Positions 1-4,846 are shown, counted from the first letter of the stretch. The stretch is DNA of 6,619 nt from Clostridia bacterium (GCA_017501125.1 JAFVXN010000138.1:1-6619), one strand, 5' to 3'. Notes: generated by a model not told the origin, from the sequence alone. Numbers and translations: made by a program.

Positions 1-258
1 CGCGTAGTTCTGGAAAACCATTGCGATGTCTCTGTCTTTAGGTACGACGTCGTTGACTCTTCTCCCGTCGATAAACAAGTCGCCGTAAGAAATTTCTTCC
101 AAACCAGCAACCATACGAAGGGTGGTAGATTTACCGCAACCAGAGGGACCTACCAATACGATGAATTCCTTATCTCTAATTTCGAGACGGAAATCGAAAA
201 CTGCTTGTACACCGGAAGGGTATACTTTGTTGATGCCTTTCAGCGAAAGTCCTGCCAT
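1..258 (-). CDS. Sugar ABC transporter ATP-binding protein, MsmX/UgpC/MalK type (N-terminal part, runs off left edge)
   Basis: Cytoplasmic ATPase subunit that would energise a carbohydrate ABC importer. Only the first 86 residues are in the window; the gene continues past position 1. Visible motifs are Walker A GPSGCGKST (residues 37-45) and the Q-loop MVFQNYA (residues 80-86, Q83), with the family-typical N-terminus MAGLSLKGI and IDGRRVNDV before the Q-loop. The start ATG (258-256) has a GGAGG ribosome binding site (271-267) 8 nt upstream. It is the first gene after its own promoter, so it may be a stand-alone ATPase shared by several sugar transporters, as MsmX is in Bacillus; this is inference, since the downstream neighbour is not visible. 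Family assignment is secure, substrate is not. Confidence 0.93.
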   Translation of the reverse strand, partial: MAGLSLKGINKVYPSGVQAVFDFRLEIRDKEFIVLVGPSGCGKSTTLRMVAGLEEISYGDLFIDGRRVNDVVPKDRDIAMVFQNYA

Positions 259-300
259 TATTTTTTCCTCCAAATCGAGTTTATTTTTTTGTACGATACT

Positions 301-329
301 ATTTTACCACGAATTTTTGAAAATTACAA
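301..329 (-). promoter_or_regulatory. Sigma-A type promoter of the ABC ATPase gene
   Basis: Minus strand: -35 TTGTAA (329-324), 17-nt spacer, -10 TAAAAT (306-301) preceded by TGG. It lies 42 bp upstream of the ATPase start codon, inside an AT-rich gap, and is the best promoter match there. It shows that the ATPase gene can be transcribed independently of the upstream abi gene. Confidence 0.7.
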
Positions 330-360
330 CCCAAAATACGCATAAATTTGTATTTTTTCT

Positions 361-377
361 TTGTGCAAGTTGCACAA
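361..377. promoter_or_regulatory. 17-bp perfect palindrome, possible regulator binding site
   Basis: TTGTGCAAGTTGCACAA: two perfect 8-bp arms around one central base. It lies about 31 bp upstream of the -35 box of the ATPase promoter and 37 bp downstream of the abi stop codon. The odd-length, operator-like symmetry suggests a dimeric regulator, and the position suits an activator or a looping repressor better than a simple blocker. Alternatively, read on the plus strand, the 7-bp stem followed by a T-rich run could terminate antisense transcription. On the minus strand there is no T-run, so it is not an abi terminator. Confidence 0.45.
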
Positions 378-414
378 TTTTTATGTTTTTTCTGCTTTTA
401 GGGCGCAGGCGAGG

Positions 415-1410
415 CTATTTTTGCAAGACGTCGAGTTTTTTCCAGCCGCCTGAAAGCCCCGGCTTTTCGTAGACGCGTTTCATCGCCCAAGGGGGCAACT
501 GCGTCTCTAATTTTTCCGTGGCTTCTACGACGATAGCCATGTAGCGTGAAAATTCCGCAGGGCGAAGGAGATATTTTGCCACGATTAAAAAGGACATAAA
601 GTCCCTTTTTGCATATTTTCTACTACCGTCGGGGAAGCGAGGGATCTGCAAACTCGTCAAGACGGGCAAATCGTCCGCCAAACGCGCGCTGCTAAGCGTC
701 GCACAATATACCCTTTCGCCGTGGGCGGCAACGTTCCTAAACGCGACGGCAATTTCGGACAAATTGCACAAAACATCTTCCGTCAATCCGTACTCTCTTG
801 CAATCTCCCGCCTATCCGATATCTTCATCAAACGCAAAAACTTAGCGGTGTTGCCGAAACTCAACGCGCGTATCAGCGCCCACAGCGGAACGTGCCCGTA
901 CGTCTTATCGTAATAGGCGATATAGTCGTGATAGTAAGACGACCCTGACCGTATCCCGTCTTCGAGCGTCGACCGACAGGTGCCGATAATCCAGCGTACC
1001 TTCGGCGCCATGGTTGGTTCGTCCGTGAAATTATCCTCGGCAAGATACGAGCGTTCGTTGACGCCGTAGCGGCGAGAAAAGATGTCGGAGACGAGCGCCT
1101 TTAAGTTGCACTCTATAACCTGCGTACACTCGTACACCACGTCGCGAAGACGCCTATCGTAATCGTACAGCGCCTCGACGTGCGCAAACGTCGTCCCGTC
1201 GACGTACCGCTTATCGTCGTCCTTAAACAGTCGGTTATAGCCGACGGCAAAGTTGAAGTAGCCCTCCCACTTCAATCGCGCTTTCGCCTCTTTTTCGTCC
1301 TCGATAATCAGCCCGTCTTTCTTGAGTTTTTCAATCTGTTCGTCAAAACTCAAATAGACTTTTTTGCCCACCGTCTGCGGCGGGAAGGATTGTTTTCTCT
1401 TTCTCGTCAT
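415..1410 (-). CDS. Abi_2 family (AbiD/AbiF-like) HEPN protein, putative abortive-infection toxin
   Basis: 331-residue protein of the Abi_2 (AbiD/AbiF) family, members of which abort phage infection and are thought to be HEPN-type ribonucleases. Visible hallmarks: an N-terminal segment with SFDEQIEKLKKDGLII (residues 21-36), YDYDRRLRDVVYECTQVIE (82-100), the conserved block HVPLWALIRALSFGNTAKF (173-191), and the HEPN-type R-x4-H signature RNVAAH (R225, H230) followed by GERVYC. The ATG at 1410 is preferred over a GTG six bases earlier, because AAGGAG (1421-1416) sits 5 nt before the ATG and would overlap the GTG. The gene follows a candidate structured RNA with its own promoter and terminator. 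No phage, integrase or transposase sequence is nearby, and base composition resembles the neighbours. Family is confident; RNase activity and toxicity are inferred. Confidence 0.88.
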   Translation of the reverse strand: MTRKRKQSFPPQTVGKKVYLSFDEQIEKLKKDGLIIEDEKEAKARLKWEGYFNFAVGYNRLFKDDDKRYVDGTTFAHVEALYDYDRRLRDVVYECTQVIECNLKALVSDIFSRRYGVNERSYLAEDNFTDEPTMAPKVRWIIGTCRSTLEDGIRSGSSYYHDYIAYYDKTYGHVPLWALIRALSFGNTAKFLRLMKISDRREIAREYGLTEDVLCNLSEIAVAFRNVAAHGERVYCATLSSARLADDLPVLTSLQIPRFPDGSRKYAKRDFMSFLIVAKYLLRPAEFSRYMAIVVEATEKLETQLPPWAMKRVYEKPGLSGGWKKLDVLQK

Positions 1411-1424
1411 ACGCACTCCTTAAG

Positions 1425-1440
1425 AAAAAGGCGAGAGCCT
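1425..1440 (-). terminator. Short second hairpin plus U5 run just before the abi RBS
   Basis: Minus strand AGGC (1440-1437), loop TCTC, GCCT (1432-1429), running into five T (1429-1425). It has only four base pairs, so it is weak. It lies between the main ncRNA terminator and the abi ribosome binding site (1421-1416) and could be a second brake on read-through into abi, or an RNA processing signal. It could also be chance. Confidence 0.3.
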
Positions 1441-1474
1441 AAAAAAATGAGAGGCCCTACCGCGAGCCCCTCTC
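1441..1474 (-). terminator. Intrinsic terminator between the candidate ncRNA and abi
   Basis: Minus strand: GAGAGG (1474-1469), a 14-nt loop, CCTCTC (1454-1449), then A and seven T (1447-1441). It follows a strong promoter by only about 60 nt and lies upstream of abi, so most transcripts should stop here and abi should be expressed only by read-through. The large loop is unusual for a simple terminator and may have a role in the RNA; its GCUC could pair with GAGU at the expected RNA 5' end (1505-1502), a speculative pseudoknot. Confidence 0.7.
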
Positions 1475-1506
1475 CGTCCCCGAAAGAACCTTTCGAGAAA
1501 CACTCT
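1441..1506 (-). ncRNA. Candidate abi-associated small RNA (about 65 nt), possible RNA antitoxin
   Basis: Transcript predicted from a consensus promoter (expected start near 1506) to an intrinsic terminator (U-run 1447-1441). Seen: a strong hairpin with CTCGAAAG (1497-1490), loop GTT and CTTTCGGG (1486-1479), extendable by two more pairs to 1499/1477, then the terminator hairpin. No convincing open reading frame lies inside. Known: a structured RNA class called abiF has been described beside abiF genes, and AbiF-type HEPN proteins have been reported to act with such RNAs in toxin-antitoxin fashion. Inferred: this RNA is the cognate partner or antitoxin of the downstream Abi protein. I cannot confirm a match to the abiF covariance model. 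It could instead be just an attenuated leader of abi. Confidence 0.6.
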
Positions 1507-1512
1507 ATCGCT

Positions 1513-1541
1513 ATTATAACACACCCGCGCGCGGGTGTCAA
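1513..1541 (-). promoter_or_regulatory. Consensus promoter of the abi-associated RNA, with operator-like spacer
   Basis: Minus strand: -35 TTGACA (1541-1536), exactly 17 nt, -10 TATAAT (1518-1513). Both hexamers match the sigma-70/sigma-A consensus perfectly, the best promoter in the window. It starts three bases after the yigZ stop codon. Such a strong promoter before a roughly 65-nt terminated transcript fits an abundant small RNA rather than an ordinary mRNA leader. Confidence 0.88.
1521..1538. repeat. 18-bp perfect palindrome in the promoter spacer, possible operator
   Basis: ACACCCGCGCGCGGGTGT is its own reverse complement. It fills the spacer between the two promoter hexamers and overlaps three bases of the -35 box. 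It is far more GC-rich than the surrounding spacer regions. A protein bound here would block RNA polymerase, so an operator is the natural reading. A terminator of yigZ is possible but unsupported, because no T-run follows. Confidence 0.65.
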
Positions 1542-1544
1542 GAC

Positions 1545-2183
1545 CTATTTTTCTTGCACGGGAAAGGCGCGGTAATATTCCTCACCGTAAGCAATCGCCA
1601 CCTTGCCTTGCATGTAGTCGATAAGCCCGTCCTCGAACGCGTCTTTTTGCGCACGCTCAATCGCGACCACGGTAGCCACTTTTTCGCCGTAATCGCAAGA
1701 AACGGGCAGGCAGGTACGAGTCGAAAGGTATCTTTGTAAGGCGTCCAGCCCCGTGTAATCGACGGTAATCGTCACCTCCACGCACGTCTTCAAAGACGCA
1801 ATCTTTGCCTGCGACAAGTTCTCTGCGACACAGGAAGAATACGCCCTAACCAACCCTCCTGCGCCCAACTTGACGCCGCCGAAATAGCGTACGACCGCCA
1901 CGACGACCTCGCGCAAGCCTTTACTCTTGATTACCTCCAGCATAGGCACGCCAGCCGTGCCCTGCGGCTCCCCGTCGTCGGAAAAACGCTGTAAGTTGCC
2001 CGACTTATCTGCGACGAAAGCGTAGCAAACGTGGGTGGCAAAAGGGTGCGCTTTCGCGACGTCCGCGATAAACGCGCGCGCCTCTTCCTCACTCTCGATA
2101 TGTTTACTATACGTCAAAAAGCGAGATTTTTCGATGATTTTTTCGCTGTCGCACTCCTCGAGTACCGTCAAAATTTCGTCCAT
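1545..2183 (-). CDS. yigZ: YigZ/IMPACT family protein (UPF0029 plus DUF1949)
   Basis: 212-residue cytoplasmic protein, the normal length for the bacterial YigZ/YvyE family. Signatures are FSDDGEPQGTAGVPML (residues 67-82) and VVRYFGGVKLGAGGLVRAY (97-115) in the N-terminal UPF0029 (Impact) domain, followed by a DUF1949 ferredoxin-like C-terminal domain (roughly 135-195). The eukaryotic relative IMPACT regulates the kinase GCN2; the bacterial role is unsettled, with nucleic-acid or ribosome-related functions proposed. The start ATG (2183-2181) has a modest AAAGGG site 4 nt upstream. The gene begins only about a dozen bases after the tyrS terminator, so it probably depends on read-through from tyrS or on a promoter inside tyrS. 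Its TAG stop lies three bases before the abi RNA promoter. Confidence 0.93.
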   Translation of the reverse strand: MDEILTVLEECDSEKIIEKSRFLTYSKHIESEEEARAFIADVAKAHPFATHVCYAFVADKSGNLQRFSDDGEPQGTAGVPMLEVIKSKGLREVVVAVVRYFGGVKLGAGGLVRAYSSCVAENLSQAKIASLKTCVEVTITVDYTGLDALQRYLSTRTCLPVSCDYGEKVATVVAIERAQKDAFEDGLIDYMQGKVAIAYGEEYYRAFPVQEK

Positions 2184-2194
2184 GCTACCCTTTT

Positions 2195-2220
2195 ACAAAA
2201 GGCAGACTTACGCCTGCCTT
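2195..2220 (-). terminator. Intrinsic terminator after tyrS
   Basis: Minus strand stem AAGGCAGGC (2220-2212) with GTCTGCCTT (2207-2199), one G-U pair, closed by a GUAA tetraloop (GNRA type) and followed by TTTTGT. It starts four bases after the tyrS stop codon. On the plus strand the same hairpin is followed by CTTTTTATTTT and could also stop antisense transcripts. Confidence 0.8.
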
Positions 2221-2224
2221 CTTT

Positions 2225-3421
2225 TTATTTTACGATGATTTTTAAGTGTACCTTTTTGCCTTTGTGGAGGACGAATTCCTTAGCGGGAATCGTCATATTG
2301 CAATCGGTCACTTTCGTTTCGTCCACGCTGACGCCACCCTGTTCGATAAGACGGCGCGCCTCGCCTTTGGATTTTGCTACCCCTGCCGCGACCATTGCGT
2401 CGACGACGGTCGCAACGCCTTCCACTTCCTTCGTCAAAAGTTCCGCATCGCCGCCACCGAACGCCGCACGCGCCTGCGATTGCGCAAGGTTCGCCTTCTC
2501 CTCGCCGTGCACCTCTTTGGTGAGTTCGTACGCCAAGACCTCTTTTGCCTTGTTCATACGCTCGTCCTTATGCGCGCAAAGGTTTTCAATCTCTTCCAAA
2601 GGAAGGAAGGTGAGCAATTTCATGCACTTTTCGACGTCCTCGTCCGCCGTGTTGCGCCAGTATTGATAGAATTCGTAAGGGGTCGTCTTGTTCTCGTCCA
2701 GCCAAACCGCACCCTTAGCCGTCTTGCCCATCTTCTTGCCGTCGCTAGTCGTCAAGAGAGTGAACGTCATAGCAAAGGCAGGTTTTTGTTCCTTGACCCT
2801 AATGAGGTTGGCGCCCGCCAAAATGTTGCTCCACTGATCGTCGCCACCGAGTTCCAACGAGCAATTGTATTTTTGATGCAATACGAGGAAATCGTACGCC
2901 TGCATCAGCATATAGTTGAATTCGAGGAAGGAGAGACCTCTTTCCAAACGCTGCTTAAAGCACTCTGCCGACAACATTCTATTGACGGAGAAATGCGCGC
3001 CGATATCGCGCAAGAAATCGACGTAGTTGAGATTGAGAAGCCAATCGCCGTTGTCGACGACGATGGCGCCGTTCTCGCCCTCAAAGGAGATAAATCTCGA
3101 CATTTGCTTTTTGAAACACTCCACGTTGTGGCGGATCGTCTCTTTCGTCATCATGCTACGCATATCCGTCCTGCCCGAAGGGTCGCCGATCATCGCCGTA
3201 CCGCCACCGATGAGGATAATGGGCTTATGCCCTGCCTTCTGCATGTGCGACATCGCGATAAGTTGCATAAAATGCCCTACGTGCAAGGAGTCCGCCGTGG
3301 GGTCGAACCCGATATAGAAAGGCACGCTTTCGTTTCCTAATTTTTCATACAATTCCTCTTCGAAAACCGTCTGCTTGACAAAGCCGCGTTCCCGCAAAGT
3401 GTCCATAACGTTCTTAGCCAT
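2225..3421 (-). CDS. tyrS: Tyrosyl-tRNA synthetase
   Basis: 398-residue class I aminoacyl-tRNA synthetase that charges tRNA-Tyr with tyrosine in the cytoplasm. The Rossmann catalytic domain carries the HIGH-type motif HVGH (residues 47-50) in FYIGFDPTADSLHVGHF, the tyrosine-binding helix YMLMQAYD (170-177), LGGDDQWSN (191-199) and the KMSKS-type motif KKMGKT (229-234). A C-terminal S4 RNA-binding domain follows (about 336-398, with EARRLIEQGGVSVDE). Length and all key motifs are intact. The start ATG (3421-3419) has AAAGGAG 7 nt upstream. It is preceded by a leader with a tyrosine-rich peptide and an intrinsic terminator, so its expression is likely sensed through charged tRNA-Tyr. It is followed by a terminator and then yigZ. 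Confidence 0.97.
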   Translation of the reverse strand: MAKNVMDTLRERGFVKQTVFEEELYEKLGNESVPFYIGFDPTADSLHVGHFMQLIAMSHMQKAGHKPIILIGGGTAMIGDPSGRTDMRSMMTKETIRHNVECFKKQMSRFISFEGENGAIVVDNGDWLLNLNYVDFLRDIGAHFSVNRMLSAECFKQRLERGLSFLEFNYMLMQAYDFLVLHQKYNCSLELGGDDQWSNILAGANLIRVKEQKPAFAMTFTLLTTSDGKKMGKTAKGAVWLDENKTTPYEFYQYWRNTADEDVEKCMKLLTFLPLEEIENLCAHKDERMNKAKEVLAYELTKEVHGEEKANLAQSQARAAFGGGDAELLTKEVEGVATVVDAMVAAGVAKSKGEARRLIEQGGVSVDETKVTDCNMTIPAKEFVLHKGKKVHLKIIVK

Positions 3422-3440
3422 AAGTACTCTCCTTTATCGC

Positions 3441-3470
3441 AAAAAAATATCGGCTTGCGCACGCAAACCG
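3441..3470 (-). terminator. Attenuator terminator in the tyrS leader
   Basis: Minus strand stem CGGTTTGC (3470-3463) with GCAAGCCG (3458-3451), eight pairs including one G-U, loop GTGC, followed by ATATTTTTTT (3450-3441). It ends about 20 bases before the tyrS start codon and just before its ribosome binding site, so unless it is prevented tyrS would not be transcribed. The top of the stem (GCGTGCGC, 3464-3457) is also the partner of an upstream antiterminator segment. Confidence 0.85.
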
Positions 3471-3497
3471 AACAAAAATCCGTCCCTTTAACGCACG

Positions 3498-3575
3498 CTA
3501 AATCTTCGCACCACCGCAATAGGCGTACGAATAGATATAATAACGTCCGTTTTCAGTCAAGAAATGTTTCATCAT
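3498..3575 (-). CDS. tyrS leader peptide, 25 residues, tyrosine-rich
   Basis: Short reading frame starting ATGATG and ending TAG. The peptide starts MMKHFLTENGR, continues YYIYSYAY (residues 12-19) and ends CGGAKI. Five of eight consecutive codons specify tyrosine (four TAT, one TAC), directly upstream of the tyrosyl-tRNA synthetase gene, the hallmark of an attenuation leader peptide whose job is to make the ribosome stall. The stop codon overlaps the antiterminator segment. The A of the first ATG lies seven bases downstream of the -10 box, so the mRNA may begin at the start codon with no ribosome binding site. The only AAAGGAG is 12 nt upstream, inside the promoter spacer, and would be used only by read-through transcripts. 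I expect no function for the peptide itself. Confidence 0.82.
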   Translation of the reverse strand: MMKHFLTENGRYYIYSYAYCGGAKI

Positions 3576-3581
3576 ACGATT

Positions 3582-3610
3582 AGTGTACTCCTTTCTAAGG
3601 AGTTTGTCAA
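3582..3610 (-). promoter_or_regulatory. Promoter of the tyrS leader
   Basis: Minus strand: -35 TTGACA (3610-3605), 17-nt spacer, -10 TACACT (3587-3582). The -35 is perfect and the -10 matches four of six positions. It lies between the small upstream gene (stop at 3619) and the leader peptide start (3575), which places the predicted first nucleotide at or within a base or two of the leader ATG. Confidence 0.75.
3587..3603. repeat. Inverted repeat in the tyrS promoter spacer
   Basis: ACTCCTT, three bases, AAGGAGT: perfect 7-bp arms filling the spacer of the tyrS leader promoter. It could be an operator. In transcripts entering from the upstream small gene it would instead fold into a hairpin that hides the only Shine-Dalgarno sequence of the leader peptide. 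Confidence 0.5.
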
Positions 3611-3618
3611 GCGTTTTT

Positions 3619-3795
3619 TTATAAAACCGCCGCTTTTTGTCTTGCCTTTGCCGACACGCTAAAAATTGCGGCGTACACCTCTTCGTCCGTCCTCTCTCTC
3701 AAACTTTTTTGCAAGGCGACGTTGGCGCTACGAAGACGCCTTTTCGCCGCGTTTTCCGCCAAGAAATCTACGTATTTTTCAAATTTGCTTTCCAT
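3619..3795 (-). CDS. Hypothetical 58-residue basic protein
   Basis: I do not recognise this protein. From the ATG at 3795 it begins MESKFEKYVDFLAEN and is rich in Lys, Arg, Glu and Ala, with KRRLRSANVALQKSLRERTDEE in the middle and AKARQKAAVL at the end. It looks wholly helical and soluble, with no signal peptide, membrane segment or cysteine. The start is supported by AAGGGAG six bases upstream; an earlier in-frame ATG at 3837 lies upstream of the -10 box and lacks such a site. A TATAAT box lies at 3832-3827. It ends eight bases before the tyrS leader promoter, on the same strand, so read-through into tyrS is possible. It could be a small regulatory or nucleic-acid-binding protein; this is a guess from charge only. 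Confidence 0.65.
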   Translation of the reverse strand: MESKFEKYVDFLAENAAKRRLRSANVALQKSLRERTDEEVYAAIFSVSAKARQKAAVL

Positions 3796-3826
3796 TTTTT
3801 GCTCCCTTTTTGTGGTTTGTGAGCCT

Positions 3827-3855
3827 ATTATAGCCAAGAAAACTTGACAAAATAC
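3827..3855 (-). promoter_or_regulatory. Probable promoter of the 58-residue protein gene
   Basis: Minus strand: a perfect -10 TATAAT (3832-3827) lies 31 bp upstream of the ATG at 3795. The -35 at 17-nt spacing is poor (GTATTT, 3855-3850) and overlaps the edge of the divergent plus-strand promoter, so the two promoters probably compete or share a regulator. Confidence 0.5.
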
Positions 3856-3872
3856 GGTATGTTTAGTAAAAT
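3844..3872 (+). promoter_or_regulatory. Promoter of the WYL regulator gene
   Basis: -35 TTGACA (3844-3849), 17-nt spacer, -10 TAAAAT (3867-3872). The start codon is 34 bp downstream. The spacer contains the 9-bp palindrome ATACGGTAT (3852-3860), and TGACAA (3845-3850) recurs inverted as TTGTCA (3877-3882), so the promoter is bracketed by a 6-bp inverted repeat. Either could be an autoregulatory site; both are short enough to be chance. Confidence 0.7.
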
Positions 3873-3906
3873 ATAATTGTCATTGACCTAAAAAAGGAGA
3901 AAAAAT

Positions 3907-4839
3907 ATGAAATTTGCTACGCTACTCGACGTGTTGACGGATATCCTCATCAAGCGAAAGGTGACGGCGGTGGAACTCGCCGAAAAGTACGAGACCTCGA
4001 CCCGCACCATCTATCGCTACGTGGACGAACTCTCTTTCAGCGTGCCCGTCTACGTAAAACGTGGCAGGAACGGCGGTATCTGTATCGCTGACAACTACCG
4101 CCTGCCCGTCGGGTTTTTGAACAAGGAGGAGTATCAGGCGACGATTGAGGCGCTGGACGCGACTTTCTCGCAACTGCCCGAAGAAAAATTCCTTGCCGCA
4201 AAAAAGAAGATTACCTTATCCAAGCGCAACGCGCCTGCCGAAGTCGCCCTCGTGGGCGCGGAGAGTAGTACCCTACTCATCGACGGCGGAACTTGGGGGG
4301 ACACCCAAAAATTCGCCGACAAACTGCGCTACGTGAGCGACTGTATCCACAACCTAAAGACGGTGGAGATAGAGTATCGCGACAGGCTGGGCGCGTCGTC
4401 GACGAGAAAAATCCAGCCCCATTTGCTGATTTTGAAACAAAACGTGTGGTACGTGTACGCGTTCTGTCTCAAACAGCGTGCTTTTAGGCTGTTCCGTCTC
4501 GGGCGCATCTACGCCTTCTTTGCCACGGGCGAAACCTTCACGAGACGCCCTTTCAACAAGGAAGATCTCCCCCTCAACTTTTGGACGGACGATGCCGAAC
4601 CCGTCGCCGTAAGACTGCAAATCGAAGAAAACGTCCTCCTCGAGGTACAGGACTGGCTGGGCGTCGAAAACGTAAAACGGGTTGGCGACAAGTGGATCGC
4701 CGACGTGCGCCTGCCTGCCGACGGATTTTTGCCTAAAAAGATCATCGGGTTCGGCTCGGGCGTGACGGTGCTCGCCCCGCAGGAACTCAAGACGCAGGTC
4801 AAGGACGAACTCCTCAAAACGATTGCTTTATACGAATAA
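3907..4839 (+). CDS. HTH-WYL domain transcriptional regulator (YafY/DeoR-like)
   Basis: 310-residue DNA-binding regulator, full family length. An N-terminal winged helix-turn-helix (residues 5-65) includes VTAVELAEKYETSTRTIYRY, then VYVKRGRNGGICI and YRLP, the typical wing ending. A WYL domain follows at about 143-212 with VEIEYRD, the core WYVYAFC (181-187) and the arginine-rich strand RAFRLFRLGRI (191-201); a WCX-type C-terminal domain (about 228-310) completes it. WYL proteins sense small molecules or nucleic acids and control metabolism, DNA damage or phage defence genes; no ligand can be read here. The start ATG has AAAGGAG seven bases upstream. It is the only plus-strand gene, divergent from the 58-residue protein gene and convergent with the solute-binding protein gene. 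Autoregulation and control of the divergent gene are plausible but unproven. Confidence 0.92.
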   Translation: MKFATLLDVLTDILIKRKVTAVELAEKYETSTRTIYRYVDELSFSVPVYVKRGRNGGICIADNYRLPVGFLNKEEYQATIEALDATFSQLPEEKFLAAKKKITLSKRNAPAEVALVGAESSTLLIDGGTWGDTQKFADKLRYVSDCIHNLKTVEIEYRDRLGASSTRKIQPHLLILKQNVWYVYAFCLKQRAFRLFRLGRIYAFFATGETFTRRPFNKEDLPLNFWTDDAEPVAVRLQIEENVLLEVQDWLGVENVKRVGDKWIADVRLPADGFLPKKIIGFGSGVTVLAPQELKTQVKDELLKTIALYE

Positions 4840-4846
4840 GCACAAG

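Larger units (their letters stand above)
3441..3575 (-). promoter_or_regulatory. tyrS leader: ribosome-mediated attenuator with mutually exclusive pairings
   Basis: Segment 1, CGUACGC (3529-3523), lies inside the leader tyrosine codons. It can pair over seven positions with segment 2, GCGUGCG (3498-3492), which begins at the last base of the leader stop codon. Segment 2 (3498-3491) can instead pair over eight positions, three of them G-U, with segment 3 GCGUGCGC (3464-3457), which forms the top of the terminator. Segment 1 also has an alternative partner GUGCGAA (3511-3505) to UUCGUAC (3531-3525). Expected logic: when Tyr-tRNA is scarce the ribosome stalls on tyrosine codons, masks segment 1, lets 2 pair with 3, and tyrS is read. 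When it is plentiful the ribosome reaches the stop, covers segment 2, and the terminator forms. Pairings were found by eye, without energy calculation. Confidence 0.75.

Noticed and set aside
1411..1416. GTG at 1416 as the abi start.
   Set aside because: It would overlap the AAGGAG ribosome binding site; the ATG at 1410 has proper spacing.
1421..1506. CRISPR or tandem-repeat RNA antitoxin (classic ToxIN-like repeats) upstream of abi.
   Set aside because: No direct repeats are present; the region holds two different hairpins, so only a single-unit RNA is supported.
2246..3340. Long plus-strand open frame (364 codons) antisense to tyrS.
   Set aside because: tyrS on the opposite strand has all family motifs; the plus frame has no recognisable domain, and GC-biased codon positions commonly open such shadow frames.
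3505..3516. GGTGGT in the tyrS leader resembles part of the T-box sequence, with the U matching the discriminator expected for tRNA-Tyr.
   Set aside because: The following ACCGCG is absent, and only about 60 nt lie between the predicted start and this point, too little for a T-box stem I with specifier loop. The in-frame GGT GGT codons explain it.
3531..3560. Second promoter candidate inside the leader peptide: TTGACT with TATCTA 17 nt on (minus strand).
   Set aside because: Weaker than the upstream TTGACA/TACACT pair, and it would remove the tyrosine codons from the transcript, making the leader peptide meaningless.
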